From Burkholderiales bacterium (GTDB taxonomy: Bacteria; Pseudomonadota; Gammaproteobacteria; Burkholderiales; Casimicrobiaceae), in assembly GCA_031277445.1 (NCBI GenBank), contig JAITMH010000150.1:1-7181 (forward strand): 7,181 nucleotides of DNA, read 5' to 3'. A model generated the notes under the pieces. It was not told where the DNA came from and ran no database searches. It saw only the letters and a list, made by a program, of their open reading frames with translations. Position numbers and translations under genes: made by a program. This document shows, one piece after another, positions 6,987 through 7,181 of this stretch (its first letter is position 1; each line of letters begins with the position of its first letter).

Positions 6987-7181
6987 CATTGCGAGTTCCG
7001 TAGGCTGGCGATGAGCGCAGCGAATCCCAGCGTTTTGCCTCACGCGAAGAAAAAGTTGGCGACATTGCGAGTTCCGTAGTTCCGTAGGCTGGCGATGAGC
7101 GCAGCGAATCCCAGCGTTTTGCCTCACGCGAAGCCGCGAAGAAAAAGTTGGCGACATTGCGAGGAGCGAAAGCGACGAAGC
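6987..7181 (+). repeat. Long tandem repeat: two full units plus the start of a third
   Basis: Units begin at CATTGCGAG at 6987, 7063 and 7155. Unit 1 is 76 bp and unit 2 is 92 bp. The two share a 54-bp block exactly (6996-7049 and 7080-7133) and a 22-bp block exactly (7050-7071 and 7142-7163, the last 9 bases of which start the next unit). Unit 2 is longer by a doubled TTCCGTAG (7072-7079, 7080-7087) and an extra CCGCGAAG (7134-7141). Each unit holds an imperfect stem, CTGGCGAT with AATCCCAG around a GAGCGCAGCG loop (7005-7030 and 7089-7114). The third start runs into GAGCGAAAGCGACGAAGC, resembling the common dispersed 'CATTGCGAGGAGCGAAGCGACGAAG' type, and is cut by the window edge. Confidence 0.9.

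Larger units (their letters stand above)
6830..7181. other. Gene-free repeat mosaic downstream of ftsZ
   Basis: No convincing gene is present in these 352 bp. Open frames on the minus strand are just translations of the repeats and have no ribosome site or family resemblance. The tract consists of several repeat types placed end to end: an 11-bp direct repeat, an 8-bp array, two 9-bp periodic blocks and a long tandem repeat reaching the window edge. The first half is markedly T-poor on the + strand. lpxC, common after ftsZ in related clusters, does not appear. Confidence 0.8.

Noticed and set aside
6853..7157. Small minus-strand proteins of 63 and 70 residues after ftsZ
   Set aside because: Their sequences are translations of the intergenic repeats and share blocks with each other for that reason; no ribosome site was seen.
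6987..7181. CRISPR array
   Set aside because: The repeated part is contiguous tandem DNA with almost no unique spacer, and unit lengths (76 and 92 bp) do not fit a repeat-spacer pattern.

Overview
The window is the distal half of a division and cell-wall (dcw) cluster, all on the + strand, followed by a short non-coding tract made of repeats. Gene order is murG (3' end only), murC, murB, ddl, ftsQ, ftsA, ftsZ. Best guess for the source is a betaproteobacterium of moderately high GC. FtsA carries a KCVRRCGLEV stretch and an LEVRVHVVTGA stretch that I remember as beta-type, FtsZ ends in the beta/gamma-type peptide DIPAFLRKQAD, and MurB and FtsQ begin in a way that resembles beta homologues. This placement comes from memory of the families, not from a search, and I cannot name a genus.

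Layout: 1-184 is the C-terminus of MurG, the transferase that makes lipid II. 181-2537 holds murC (adds L-Ala to UDP-MurNAc) and murB (makes UDP-MurNAc). 2534-3496 is ddl (makes D-Ala-D-Ala for the stem peptide). 3486-4304 is ftsQ, 4319-5551 ftsA and 5669-6829 ftsZ. The first five genes overlap their neighbours (4 bp at murG/murC, murC/murB and murB/ddl; 11 bp at ddl/ftsQ), which points to one transcript with coupled translation. The only sizeable gap inside the cluster is 117 bp before ftsZ. It has its own good ribosome binding site, a plausible promoter and an odd in-frame open leader.

The cytoplasmic Mur/Ddl enzymes supply precursor, MurG finishes lipid II at the membrane, and FtsZ polymers are tied to the membrane by the FtsA C-terminal helix. 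FtsQ links the ring to the FtsB/FtsL and FtsW/FtsI synthesis machinery. All six complete genes look intact and carry their expected catalytic or binding residues.

From 6830 to the end (352 bp) I see no gene. The tract is a mosaic of direct repeats, 8-bp and 9-bp periodic arrays and a long tandem repeat resembling dispersed intergenic repeats of environmental bacteria. lpxC, which often follows ftsZ in related genomes, is not seen.

I found no new biological system. The most distinctive things are a 12-bp tandem repeat that forms the C-terminal tail of FtsQ, the ftsZ leader, and the repeat mosaic after ftsZ.
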